Positions 17,738 through 26,951 of a stretch of 64,000 bases of DNA are shown here, piece by piece. The position numbers were made by a program, and so were the translations under genes. Each line of letters starts with the position of its first letter. The stretch's first letter is position 1. The notes under the pieces were generated by a model, which saw nothing but the letters and a program-made list of their open reading frames with translations, was not told where the DNA came from and did no database searches. The stretch is from Candidatus Sulfotelmatobacter sp. (GTDB lineage Bacteria; Acidobacteriota; Terriglobia; Terriglobales; Acidobacteriaceae): assembly GCA_036500765.1 (NCBI GenBank), contig DASYBM010000001.1:186001-250000 (forward strand). Reading direction: 5' to 3'.

Positions 17738-19171
17738 TCAATGGGCCACCGGAATGGCGTAGTATCCATCCATCGCGCCCACTTTCAACCCCTTTTTGTC
17801 GACCAGTACTTCGATACTTCGGTATGCCGAGGCGGTGGTTACAGGCTTGGGGGTATAGCCCAAAGTGTATTGATTTCTCGCGTCGTTGGTCATCTGCGCG
17901 TAAGCGTCTTCGATACCATTTCGCGAGAGCCGGTCCAGATCGGTCTCGCCGCAAGTTGCGGCTACATATTTGGGAAGAATGTTGCTGTAGCCCTGCCCCG
18001 GCAGATGAAACTTGTTCAACTGGCGGTATCCCGGCAACGAACCGCTGTCGACGACGACCGCCCTGACCTGGATGTCTCGGGTCTCGAGCAGGCGTAGCAC
18101 ATCGCGATAGCTGGCTTTGCTGCCCAGCTCCCGGCCATCGCTGATGACGAAGATAACTTTTCTGCGCGTCCGCTCGCGCTTGCCCAAGTCCAGCGCTGCG
18201 CGCAGAATGGCGTCGTTCAGAACGTGCGCTTCCCGGGGCGGAGTATAAACCGGTTCGACGCCTCCGCTGCCCACCGGCGCTCCGTTGACAGTCGGTCCTT
18301 GAGGGCCGAGTGGGCCGCCCAGTATCGGCGGACCGTTATTGTGCCCGCGCACCGTTTTCATTTCATTCAGCGCAGTGCTGAGCTTTTCCGGCCTCTTGGA
18401 GAAATCGCTGACCTGACTAACCGTGCTGCTGTAGGTATAGAGGGCGACTTCGTCGTAAGGACTGAAGGCTCCCGCCAGCGCAGAGTACGTCTGGTCGATT
18501 TTTTGCAGGGCAACGTCTGCCATGCCGGTATCGATGACCAGTGCCACCGAAAGCTCGAAGGGATCGCTGGTGAAATAGGTTAGCGTCTGTGGCTTTCCGT
18601 TCTCCCGCACTGTGAAATCCTTGGGCAGCAGGCCATCCACGCGGCGTCCGTTCGAGTCCTTCACCATCACTGGAATCTGAACGAAGTTGACGTTCACCCT
18701 CAATTTGTATAAATCGTCTTTCGGGTTGATCTGGTTTCTGGGCAGGTTTCCGGGGTTCGGGGACGTATTCAACGGAGCAGGCGAAGTCGAAGGCGGCTCG
18801 GTTTTCTCCTCCATGGTTTGACCTGGGGTTTGACTTGGATTGTTGGGTTGCTGCGGAGCGTCGCCGGGGAACGGGATCGGTTCGTTCGTCCGTCCCGGCG
18901 CAGGTGGCACCGACGCCGGAAGAGTCTCCTTCGGCGGCGGCTGGACCGTCGATGGCGCGTCAGGAATGTCTTGACCTTGTTGGCCCGGACTTTGTTGCCC
19001 CGGATTCTGTTGGCCTTGAGGCGGCGAGTTGGCCGGCGGCTGAGACTGTGTCTGGGCTGCCGCAGACTCCGCGTGGAGCAACGCCTGTGACCCGGCAAGT
19101 AGCATGGCCAGAGCCATCAGCCCGCCACCTAGGGCGATTCGCCATGTTCTACTACCGTTTACCAGAGCCAT
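17738..19171 (-). CDS. exported VWA protein (VWFA-related acidobacterial type)
   Basis: The 477-residue protein has a signal region (IALGGGLMALAMLLAGSQALLHAESA), a long Pro/Gln linker to about residue 145, then the conserved lead-in LRVNVNFVQIPVMVKDSNGRRVDGLLPKDFTVRENG. A VWA domain follows (LSVALVIDTGMADVALQKIDQTYSAL, KVIFVISDGRELG). The metal site is partly degraded, with DTGMA in place of DxSxS. The C-terminus is typical (RNQYTLGYTPKPV, YYAIPVAH). The ATG at 19171 leads the signal. It is divergent from a second VWA gene 144 bp away. Confidence 0.85.
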   Translation of the reverse strand: MALVNGSRTWRIALGGGLMALAMLLAGSQALLHAESAAAQTQSQPPANSPPQGQQNPGQQSPGQQGQDIPDAPSTVQPPPKETLPASVPPAPGRTNEPIPFPGDAPQQPNNPSQTPGQTMEEKTEPPSTSPAPLNTSPNPGNLPRNQINPKDDLYKLRVNVNFVQIPVMVKDSNGRRVDGLLPKDFTVRENGKPQTLTYFTSDPFELSVALVIDTGMADVALQKIDQTYSALAGAFSPYDEVALYTYSSTVSQVSDFSKRPEKLSTALNEMKTVRGHNNGPPILGGPLGPQGPTVNGAPVGSGGVEPVYTPPREAHVLNDAILRAALDLGKRERTRRKVIFVISDGRELGSKASYRDVLRLLETRDIQVRAVVVDSGSLPGYRQLNKFHLPGQGYSNILPKYVAATCGETDLDRLSRNGIEDAYAQMTNDARNQYTLGYTPKPVTTASAYRSIEVLVDKKGLKVGAMDGYYAIPVAH

Positions 19172-19315
19172 CGCTCGCCTTGCCCCTCCAAAAAACACGC
19201 TCGCCAACGCCCATTCCGCGAAAAATCCATGTTTCTGCCTTTAAGATGCCCAGCCCATGCCATTTGGTGCATCTAAGGATTAGACTATCACTATCCCAGG
19301 GACGCGAGAGATTGG

Positions 19316-20455
19316 ATGCCTAAGTTCTACATTTTCCTCCCCCGAGTCATGGTTGTGCTGGCCTTTTTCGCGGCAGCCTCGTTGGTGTTGGCGCAGCAGT
19401 CGGCTCCTCAGGCAGCTTCGCCGCAATCCTCCACGCCGCAGCCTTCGCCGACGCCGTCTTCTGGGCAATCAACCGGGCAGGGTCAACAACCGGCCTCCGG
19501 CTCTTCGCAGGGCAAGCCCGACCAAAAATCCGATGAATCGCAGGAGCCCACCGAAACCCTTAAAGTCAACGTTAATATCGTGCAGCTTTTCTTTAACGTC
19601 AAAGACAAGCACGGTGCACTCATGCCGAATTTGACCAAAGACGACTTTACGATTGCGGAAGACGGCACGCCGCAGACCGTGAAATATTTCACTGCCGAGA
19701 CCAACCTGCCGCTCACGCTCGGTATCCTGATCGATTCCAGCGGCAGTCAGATTCGGGTTCTCGACATGGAGAAGGAAGTAGGCGGCGCTTTCCTGAAACA
19801 AATTCTCACCGACAAAGACGAGGCCTTCGTCATCGACTTCAACGTCGACTCCAGCCTGGTGCAGGACTTCACCCGCGATGTTCGGCGCCTTCAAAGCGCG
19901 ATGAACAGCGTACGAATCAATTCCGGGGTAACCATGCCTACGCTTCCCGGCGCCGGCGGCGGTCCCGTACCTACGGCTTATTCCCCAGGCACCGTTCTTT
20001 ATGACGCTGTGTATCTCTCTGCGCATGACATGCTGGCCAAGGAAACCGGGCGCAAGGCGATGATCCTGCTCACCGACGGCGAGGACGAGGGCAGCAAATT
20101 GAAGATTCGCGATGCCATCGAGGCGTCGCAGAAGGCGGACGCAATCGTTTACGTGCTGCTGTGCGCGGATCGAGGATTCTACGGCTCGCAGGGCGGTTTC
20201 TATTCCGGTGAAGGCGAAATGCGCAAACTTACCGAGGCGACCGGCGGTCGCGTAATCAACGTAGGCAACAAGTTCGACAAGCTGCGCGACGCTTTCGACC
20301 AGATTGCCGCCGAACTGCGCAGCCAGTACAACATCGGCTACACCCCAACCAACACCAAACTCGACGGCTCCTACCGCAAGTTAGAAATCAAGAATAAGCA
20401 GGGCTACAAGATCCAGGCCCGAGCCGGCTACTACGCCGGCCACAGCCAAGAATAG
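19316..20455 (+). CDS. exported VWA protein (VWFA-related acidobacterial type)
   Basis: The 379-residue protein has a signal peptide ending near ASLVLAQQ, a Ser/Pro/Gln linker, and the lead-in LKVNVNIVQLFFNVKDKHGALMPNLTKDDFTIAEDG. Its VWA domain has an intact metal site (LTLGILIDSSGSQIRVLD) and KAMILLTDGEDEGS. The closing LRSQYNIGYTPTNTKLDGSYRKLEI and GYYAGH are typical. The role in these bacteria is unknown, but it is probably periplasmic. A palindromic repeat lies just after the stop, at 20471. Confidence 0.9.
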   Translation: MPKFYIFLPRVMVVLAFFAAASLVLAQQSAPQAASPQSSTPQPSPTPSSGQSTGQGQQPASGSSQGKPDQKSDESQEPTETLKVNVNIVQLFFNVKDKHGALMPNLTKDDFTIAEDGTPQTVKYFTAETNLPLTLGILIDSSGSQIRVLDMEKEVGGAFLKQILTDKDEAFVIDFNVDSSLVQDFTRDVRRLQSAMNSVRINSGVTMPTLPGAGGGPVPTAYSPGTVLYDAVYLSAHDMLAKETGRKAMILLTDGEDEGSKLKIRDAIEASQKADAIVYVLLCADRGFYGSQGGFYSGEGEMRKLTEATGGRVINVGNKFDKLRDAFDQIAAELRSQYNIGYTPTNTKLDGSYRKLEIKNKQGYKIQARAGYYAGHSQE

Positions 20456-20470
20456 CGGTTTTCTGGTTTG

Positions 20471-20502
20471 TGTGGAGGTGGGCGCTCCTGCCCGCTGCTT
20501 TT
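20471..20502. repeat. small palindromic repeat after a stop codon
   Basis: TGTGGAGGTGGGCGCTCCTGCCCGCTGCTTTT-type hairpin with a CTCC loop and imperfect arms, ending in Ts. A closely related copy with perfect 8-bp arms is at 25299-25328, also just after a stop codon. It may serve as a terminator. Confidence 0.65.
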
Positions 20503-20651
20503 CAAGTTGGTTTGGTGTTTCAATTTCCGAGTCGCGTAGAAGTATCCGCCCTACACCTGGTCCTACGTGCAAATTTCTTCACCTTGACACTATCCCCCTA
20601 ACCCGCCAGACTCTAACGGCCCTCCCCCGGTCGCCCCTCCGGAGGTCTGTC

Positions 20652-23600
20652 TTGCCACAGAAGTCTTTGCGCCTCGTCTGCGCCGTGCTTTCCACTGTTC
20701 TTGTTTTCGCCGTCACTTCCGCATCCGCCCAGCAGATTCGCCACGGCCTCTATCGCGGCATGCCCGTGACCTACACGGTGAAGAATGGCAAGGCGATATT
20801 CCAAAGTGACATCGTGCTGGAAAAGGTCGATCCCATTGATCCGCAGCGTGCGCTTCCTTCTTTTGGAATCGACTATGCGCAGTATCTCTGGCCAAAAGTG
20901 GGGAGCCAGTATCAGATTCCCTACATCATTGACTCCGCGAGCGGCGACTTGACCAATCTGAACGCTGCCATCGCGCAATTCAACGGGACGTTTTCCAATA
21001 TCCAGTTTGTCGCCCGCACCAGCCAGGCCGACTTCGTAGACTTTAATTTCGACCCCAACAATTTCAGTGGGGAGTGTGAAACCGTGGTCGGCCGCGCGGG
21101 CGGTGAGCAGCAAGTGGGCGGGTCCGGGGTCTGTACCTTGGCCACGATCCTGCACGAGATGGGACACACACTCGGCCTATGGCACGAGCAGTCGCGCCCC
21201 GACCGCAACGCTTATGTCTCGGTCAACTACGGAAACCTGATCAAGGGATCGATCGGAAACTTCAACCAGATCTACGACAACGCCCAGACCTTCGGCACAT
21301 ATTTCGACTACGCGTCGATCATGGAGTATCCGGCGTTCTCCTTCTCGCGGAACGGAGGTCCGGCGGTCGAATCGATTCCTGGCGGCATTCCACTCTCGAA
21401 CCAAGCCGGCTATACGGCTGCCGATATCGATGGCATTGAGCGTCTTTACGGGAATGCACCAACTTCGGTGACCGTTACCAGCAATCCTGCCGGACTACAG
21501 GTGATCGTCGACGGCGTGACCGTAACCACGCCGCAGGTTTACAGTTGGCCGGCGAATTCGACGCATACGCTCGATATTCCGTCGGGCGTGCAAAGTCAGG
21601 CCGGAGAGATCGTCAACAGTACAACGCCCACGACGTTCTACTACACCTACGGGCGATGGAACGATGCGACTGCTTCAAGCCACAGCATCACCGTACTTCC
21701 CGGTAATGGGGAAGAAGCCACGCCAGCAACCTCCCCGGCAGTGACGACGTATACGGCAAACTTCATTCAACTCGTCCCGTATGCGGCGACCATCTACCCG
21801 ATGGGCACGGGAACCGTGACGTCCTCGCCCGCACCGCTGAGTTATTCGGGATCGTCGCTGCTCTTCTATACCGCGCGGCAGCAGGTCATGCTGACTGCAT
21901 CTCCGAACTCGGGGCACAATTTCTACGAATTCAACAACTCTCCTTTCTGGCTTCCCGGAGGTCTCGGAGCGAATCCGAAAACGTTCTACGTTCCCGACAC
22001 AGGGCTAACGGTTAATACGACTGTCGAGTTTTCGCCCAACCCCGTCTACAGCGTAAATGTAAGCCCCAATCCCTTCAGCTCGAATCTCTATGTCTACGGA
22101 GACAGTGCCTTCTCCTACGCGCCGAAAAACTTTTCGGCTTTTTACGATTCTGGATGGACTGCGGGCAGCGTACACACGCTCAGCGTCGATGCGCTCGAAT
22201 ACCCTTACAGTTCGAACGGCCGGTATCGTTTTTCGAGTTGGAGTGACGGTACCACTACGACCGCGGACAGCGTGACCTTGCCGGCAACCAGCACGACCTA
22301 TACGGCGACCCTCACGCCGGAGTTCTACGTAACGGACTACGCGAACGAGACCTGCGGCGGCGCGATCAACGTAAGTCCGATTTCGCCGACCGGAGACGGC
22401 TTCTATCCTTCCGGCGATGCGCTGACCTTTACTGAAACTCCGAACTCGGGCTGGCTGTTTACTGGCTGGCAATACGATCTGACCGGAACTTCCTCCGCGG
22501 AACCATTGACTGTGACCGACGAAGTGCTGGTCACCGCCGACTACAACACGACCGCCGCACCGCTTACGCTATCCAGTCTGAGCCCGGCGGCCACGGTTCC
22601 AGGCGGACCCAGTTTCACTCTCACGCTCAATGGAACCGGATTCAGTGCCGCCACTCTAGTCTCGGTCGCGGGGACTTATCCGGCCGTGAAGTTCATCAGC
22701 CCGACGCAGCTCAGTGTGACAGTAACGGCGGCGCAGATTGCAACGCCCGGCGCGTTCCAGGTTTACGTCGAAGACTTTCCCACGGGCGCGAGTTGCGCCG
22801 CTTTTGGATTCCTGCCGTTCACCGTCGCGAACGCTCCCATCGTCACGCCGTCTCCCGCCAGCCTTTCGTTCACTGCACAATCTGTCGGCACCACCAGCGC
22901 ATCGAAGCTTGTTACGTTGAAGAATACAAGCCCTTCTTCGGTGACCGTAAACTCGATTGCGGCTACCGGCAACTTCGCGATCGCGAGCAAGACCTGTGGT
23001 TCGAGCCTGGCGGCGGGTGCGACCTGCAAAGTGAACGTCACCTTCACGCCTTCCGTCAGCGGAGCGATCACCGGATCGTTGGCGATCAGCGACAGTGCGC
23101 CGGATTCCCCGCAGACGGTTGCGCTCAGCGGCACAGGCAACCTGCCATTTACCATCAGCCCGGCCACGCTTGCGTTTGGTACCGTGGCAGTCGGCACAAC
23201 TTCTGCCGCGAAAATCGTATCTCTGACCAACAATCAGACTTCGACTCTGAGCTTTTCCTTTGCGGCGAGCGGCGGCTACGCGATCAGCTCAAGCGGGACT
23301 ACCTGCGGCTCGTCGCTGGCGTCGAAGGGGAAGTGCAACATCGCAGTTACCTTTGCGCCGAAGGCAGCCGGTTCGATCGACGGAGCAGTCACGATTACCG
23401 ACGGCACGTCTTTCAGTCCGCAACTGGTAACCCTTACAGGAACGGGCTCGGGAGGCGGCACCGCACCCCTCACGTTCACCCCGGCCAACCTGACTTTCAC
23501 CACGCAGGCTGTGGGTACGACGAGCGCGGGCAAAACTGTGACCGTGAAGAACGTGAGCGCCAGCGCGCTGACGCTCACCTCGATCGCATCCAGCGGCGAG

Positions 23601-24104
23601 TTCTCTGCCACCGGCACTGGGACGGTTCCGTGCGCTGCCACCCTCATCCTGAATGCGAACAAGAGTTGCACCATGAGCGTTACTTTCTCTCCAGCCTTCG
23701 GAGCGAACGGTAGCCTGAGTGGCGCGGTGGTCATGAGCGATACCGCTCCGATTGGTCAGCAGATTTTCGACGTGAAAGGCACTGCCGCTTTGCCATTATC
23801 GTTCGCGCCTGCGTCGCTCACGTTCGCAGCGCAAACCGTAGGCACAACCAGCGCGGCGCAGACTGTGACAATCACCAACAATCTGTCCACATCGTTGAGC
23901 CCAACGATTACCGGCAGTGGCGATTACGCCGCCGTTCCCGGCGGCTCGACGCCCTGCACCGCGACTTTGGTGGCGAAGGCCAAGTGCACATTCACGGTGA
24001 CGTTCACGCCCAGCGCAGTCGGAACTCGCGCCAGCGCGGTCACGCTTACAGATTCCACGAACCCGAACGTACAAACCATCAGCGTGAGCGGAAGCGGCCA
24101 ATAG
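20652..24104 (+). CDS. secreted astacin-like zinc protease with choice-of-anchor D repeats, TTG start
   Basis: The 1150-residue protein has a signal peptide (LRLVCAVLSTVLVFAVTSASAQQ). An astacin-like catalytic domain (about 30-270) carries the zinc motif HEMGHTLGLWHEQSRPDRNAYV and a Met-turn-like SIMEYP. About 430 residues of Ig-like/stalk sequence follow, with an IPT-like part (LSSLSPAATVPGGPSFTLTLNGTGF). Four choice-of-anchor D-type repeats end it, each with the opening PASLSFTAQSVGTTSA-like pattern. The TTG at 20652 with GGAGG 8 nt before is chosen because the signal peptide begins there. Confidence 0.87.
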   Translation: MPQKSLRLVCAVLSTVLVFAVTSASAQQIRHGLYRGMPVTYTVKNGKAIFQSDIVLEKVDPIDPQRALPSFGIDYAQYLWPKVGSQYQIPYIIDSASGDLTNLNAAIAQFNGTFSNIQFVARTSQADFVDFNFDPNNFSGECETVVGRAGGEQQVGGSGVCTLATILHEMGHTLGLWHEQSRPDRNAYVSVNYGNLIKGSIGNFNQIYDNAQTFGTYFDYASIMEYPAFSFSRNGGPAVESIPGGIPLSNQAGYTAADIDGIERLYGNAPTSVTVTSNPAGLQVIVDGVTVTTPQVYSWPANSTHTLDIPSGVQSQAGEIVNSTTPTTFYYTYGRWNDATASSHSITVLPGNGEEATPATSPAVTTYTANFIQLVPYAATIYPMGTGTVTSSPAPLSYSGSSLLFYTARQQVMLTASPNSGHNFYEFNNSPFWLPGGLGANPKTFYVPDTGLTVNTTVEFSPNPVYSVNVSPNPFSSNLYVYGDSAFSYAPKNFSAFYDSGWTAGSVHTLSVDALEYPYSSNGRYRFSSWSDGTTTTADSVTLPATSTTYTATLTPEFYVTDYANETCGGAINVSPISPTGDGFYPSGDALTFTETPNSGWLFTGWQYDLTGTSSAEPLTVTDEVLVTADYNTTAAPLTLSSLSPAATVPGGPSFTLTLNGTGFSAATLVSVAGTYPAVKFISPTQLSVTVTAAQIATPGAFQVYVEDFPTGASCAAFGFLPFTVANAPIVTPSPASLSFTAQSVGTTSASKLVTLKNTSPSSVTVNSIAATGNFAIASKTCGSSLAAGATCKVNVTFTPSVSGAITGSLAISDSAPDSPQTVALSGTGNLPFTISPATLAFGTVAVGTTSAAKIVSLTNNQTSTLSFSFAASGGYAISSSGTTCGSSLASKGKCNIAVTFAPKAAGSIDGAVTITDGTSFSPQLVTLTGTGSGGGTAPLTFTPANLTFTTQAVGTTSAGKTVTVKNVSASALTLTSIASSGEFSATGTGTVPCAATLILNANKSCTMSVTFSPAFGANGSLSGAVVMSDTAPIGQQIFDVKGTAALPLSFAPASLTFAAQTVGTTSAAQTVTITNNLSTSLSPTITGSGDYAAVPGGSTPCTATLVAKAKCTFTVTFTPSAVGTRASAVTLTDSTNPNVQTISVSGSGQ

Positions 24105-24180
24105 CAGATGTCGGTTCGCGAAAATCGGACTTCGCAGCATGGCCCAGGGGCCTGATACACTCCCTCTCTGGAGGGTTCCC

Positions 24181-25290
24181 ATGCCCCGCTTCTCACGGCG
24201 TTCGTTCCTGCACTTATCGGCGGCTGCGTCTGCGGCGGCTGCGTTTCGAGGGATGACCGAGCCCATGCTGGCCGCGGCGTCTCGGCGCCGGCCGCACACG
24301 GCGGATGCCGTGCTGATCGATTCGAATGAGAATCCGCTCGGCCCCTGCCAGGCAGCGCGCGACGCCATTGCCGCCATCGTCCCGTTGGGCGGGCGCTATT
24401 CCGACAACCTCACCGACGATCTGGTCAGTATTTTCGCCCAGATCGAGGGACTCAAGCCTGAGTTTATTTACGCCACAGCGGGCTCGACGCCTCCGTTGTG
24501 CCTGAGCGTGCTGGCCTATACGTCCGCCCAGAAAAGTTACGTCACAGCAGACCCTTGTTTTGAGACCGGCATGATGATGTCGTCGATCTCTGGAGCACGC
24601 GTAGTCAAAATTCCGCTAACGAAAACTTACGCGCACGACGTCAAGGCCATGCTGGCCGCCGGTCCCGATGCCGGAGTTTTCTATATTTGTAATCCCAACA
24701 ATCCCACCGGCACGCTGACCCCGCACTCCGACATTGAATATCTCGTAGCCAACAAGCCGAAGGACTCGATCGTTCTCATCGACGAAGCCTACATCCATCT
24801 AACCGAAGCGCCGTCCTCGCTCGATCTGGTCAAGGCCGGCAAAGATGTGATTGTGTTGCGCACTTTCTCGAAAGCTTACGGAATGGCGGGTCTGCGCTGC
24901 GGATTCGTGGTTGCGCGTCCCGACCTGCTTGAGAAAGTAATCGCTCGCGGAGGACAGAACTTCATGCCTGTGACGGCGATCGTTGGCGCAACTGCCAGCC
25001 TGAAGGACTCAACGCTGGTTGCGAATCGCCGCCGCATCAATGCCACCATTCGGCAGCAAACGCTTCAGTGGCTCGATCGTAACGGCTATTCATATATTCC
25101 TTCTGAATCGAATTGTTTTCTGCTCGATACCAAGCGCCCCGGCAAAGAAGTGCGCGACGCAATGGCGAAAGAAAACGTGCTGATCGGCCGCACTTGGCCA
25201 ATCATGCCAACATGTGTGCGTATCACGGTCGGCACGCAATCGGAAATGGAACGCTTCCAGGCGGCATTCCAAAAAGTAATGAAGAGCTAG
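24181..25290 (+). CDS. PLP-dependent aminotransferase (HisC-like) with Tat-type signal
   Basis: The 369-residue protein has a twin-arginine signal (FSRRSFLHLSAAASAAAAF) and then a fold-type I aminotransferase resembling histidinol-phosphate aminotransferase. Visible motifs are IDSNENPLGPC, YICNPNNPTGTL, VLIDEAYIHL and the PLP-lysine region RTFSKAYGMAGLRCGF. HisC makes histidine in the cytoplasm, so a Tat export signal implies a different substrate or place. CTGGAGG precedes the ATG at 24181. It stands alone; the his operon is not nearby. Confidence 0.87.
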   Translation: MPRFSRRSFLHLSAAASAAAAFRGMTEPMLAAASRRRPHTADAVLIDSNENPLGPCQAARDAIAAIVPLGGRYSDNLTDDLVSIFAQIEGLKPEFIYATAGSTPPLCLSVLAYTSAQKSYVTADPCFETGMMMSSISGARVVKIPLTKTYAHDVKAMLAAGPDAGVFYICNPNNPTGTLTPHSDIEYLVANKPKDSIVLIDEAYIHLTEAPSSLDLVKAGKDVIVLRTFSKAYGMAGLRCGFVVARPDLLEKVIARGGQNFMPVTAIVGATASLKDSTLVANRRRINATIRQQTLQWLDRNGYSYIPSESNCFLLDTKRPGKEVRDAMAKENVLIGRTWPIMPTCVRITVGTQSEMERFQAAFQKVMKS

Positions 25291-25298
25291 GTTTTTTA

Positions 25299-25328
25299 TG
25301 TGGAGCGGACACTCCTGTCCGCTGCTTT
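25299..25328. repeat. small palindromic repeat after the aminotransferase stop
   Basis: Perfect 8-bp arms AGCGGACA (25304-25311) and TGTCCGCT (25316-25323) flank CTCC and lead into GCTTTT. It matches the repeat at 20471-20502 in loop, flanks and position after a stop. Confidence 0.7.
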
Positions 25329-25401
25329 TGATGTTGATGTCTGAATGAGGCAACTGAAGTGAACGACTTACTCGCCCCTGATCACTGACCAGATAACCTC
25401 G

Positions 25402-26460
25402 CTACTCCGGCGCTTCCGTCCACAGAACCCTGCGCCCTTCGCGGCTGCTCTTGTGCGCCAGCAAAAGCGCGCGCATCGTGCGCAGAGCCTGGTCGGGCGT
25501 TACATCCGGCGCAGTCTTCTTCTCGATCGCGTCTCGCACATCGGCATAGAAGCCGCGATAGTCGCCGCGTTCCGTCTTCACTTTGCGGGTTTCCCCGTTC
25601 GCCAGGCTGAGCGTGCCCCAACGGTCTTCAGTTTCCACACCCCAGTTTTCTCCCCAATCCTTTCCATCGGGGCAATTCGGGCTGCGCAGAATTTCTTCTT
25701 GCGGGTCCATTCCGGACTTGATGAACGATCCTTTTGTGCCATGAATCAGCAAATGCGGCCCGGGAGCGAACGCAATAATGCGAGCGCGCAACGTCGCTCG
25801 CAGATGCGGATATTCCATGTGCACATCAAAGGCGTCATCCACCTGCGAAGTCTGCCGCTGGCAGAATGCCGAAGCCCAAATCGTCTCCGGCGTGCCAAAC
25901 AATACCAGCGCCTGATCGATCAGATGCGGCCCCAGATCCCAGAGCACGCCGGCCGCGGGGTGGTCCGGTTTCTCACGCCACGCGCCCGGTTTGGATTCGA
26001 GACGAAACCGGTCGAAGCGCGCCTCGTATTCTGCCACCGCGCCTAGGGCGCCCGATTTCACAATCTGTTTCACCGTATGAAACTCGCCATCCCACCGGCG
26101 ATCCTGATAGACCGTTACGATCCGCCCGCGTTCCGCGGCAAGGCGCACTAGGGCTTCGGCTTCTGCCATGGTCGGCGTAAAAGGTTTGTCGACGACAACG
26201 TCGCGTCCGGCTTCGAGGCAGGCCTTGGTATACGAGAAATGCGAATCGTTCGGGGTGGCCACTACGATCAGGCCGATAGTTTTATCGGAAAGCATCTCGT
26301 CGAGCGTCCGCGCGACTCGCACTTCCGGATACTTCGCCTTCGCGTTGTTCCCATGCCGCTCGAGAATGCAGGCCAATTCCATGCCCTTCACGCCGCGAAT
26401 GACGGGCGCGTGAAACGCTTGTCCTGCCAGACCGAATCCGATCAAGCCCACTCGTACCAT
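25402..26460 (-). CDS. Gfo/Idh/MocA family NAD(P)-dependent oxidoreductase
   Basis: The 352-residue protein has the N-terminal Rossmann fold (VRVGLIGFGLAGQAFHAPVI) and VVATPNDSHFSYTKACLEAGRDVVVDKPFTPTMAEAE, where DKP carries the family lysine. The C-terminal substrate domain includes GVLWDLGPHLIDQALVLFG. Members oxidise or epimerise sugars and cyclitols. GGGAGAAA precedes the ATG at 26460. It is downstream of a DUF3052 gene by 2 bp and is probably co-transcribed with it. The substrate is not predictable. Confidence 0.92.
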   Translation of the reverse strand: MVRVGLIGFGLAGQAFHAPVIRGVKGMELACILERHGNNAKAKYPEVRVARTLDEMLSDKTIGLIVVATPNDSHFSYTKACLEAGRDVVVDKPFTPTMAEAEALVRLAAERGRIVTVYQDRRWDGEFHTVKQIVKSGALGAVAEYEARFDRFRLESKPGAWREKPDHPAAGVLWDLGPHLIDQALVLFGTPETIWASAFCQRQTSQVDDAFDVHMEYPHLRATLRARIIAFAPGPHLLIHGTKGSFIKSGMDPQEEILRSPNCPDGKDWGENWGVETEDRWGTLSLANGETRKVKTERGDYRGFYADVRDAIEKKTAPDVTPDQALRTMRALLLAHKSSREGRRVLWTEAPE

Positions 26461-26462
26461 GT

Positions 26463-26894
26463 TTATTTTTTCTCCCGGCGAGCAGATTGTTTGCGATCCT
26501 TCAAACGCCGCACAAATTTCAATCCCGACCAGATCTCGGTCACAGCGCAGACTTTCACGTCGACCAATCCTGTCGCCAAGCCAATCTCGCGCACCATATT
26601 CTCGTCCAGATCGGTGGCCACGCCCGAACTTTTCTTGGGCCAGCCGACCCACAGCATTCCGGCGGGCGCCAGTTGCTGCGCGATTCGCTTAAATTCCTTG
26701 GTCAGCGGCGCTCTCGATTTCGTGAAGATCATTGCAAAGTCGAGAGGGGTCTTGTTGTCGCCCACAGTTTCGCAGCCGCCAAGTTCAGCGCTCAACTCTT
26801 CGCAAACTTCGACCGGTGCATCGAAAAGGCACACGCGGAATCCAGCCTTGATCCCCAGCTTTTTCGGAAGTGGCGCCCCTGAATATCCAGGCAT
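26463..26894 (-). CDS. DUF3052 family protein
   Basis: The 143-residue protein matches DUF3052: GYSGAPLPKKLGIKAGFRVCLFDAP opens it, and the middle has FAMIFTKSRAPLTKEFKRIAQQLAPAGMLWVGWPKKSSGV. The C-terminal VDVKVCAVTEIWSGLKFVRR is also typical. The family is small and soluble and has no established function. It lies between a VWA gene and an oxidoreductase gene on the same strand. Confidence 0.87.
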   Translation of the reverse strand: MPGYSGAPLPKKLGIKAGFRVCLFDAPVEVCEELSAELGGCETVGDNKTPLDFAMIFTKSRAPLTKEFKRIAQQLAPAGMLWVGWPKKSSGVATDLDENMVREIGLATGLVDVKVCAVTEIWSGLKFVRRLKDRKQSARREKK

Positions 26895-26951
26895 GAGCTT
26901 GCGGTTCTCAAAAAGGCGCGCCCCGGAAGCCGGAAGCCGAGAACGGGAAGC

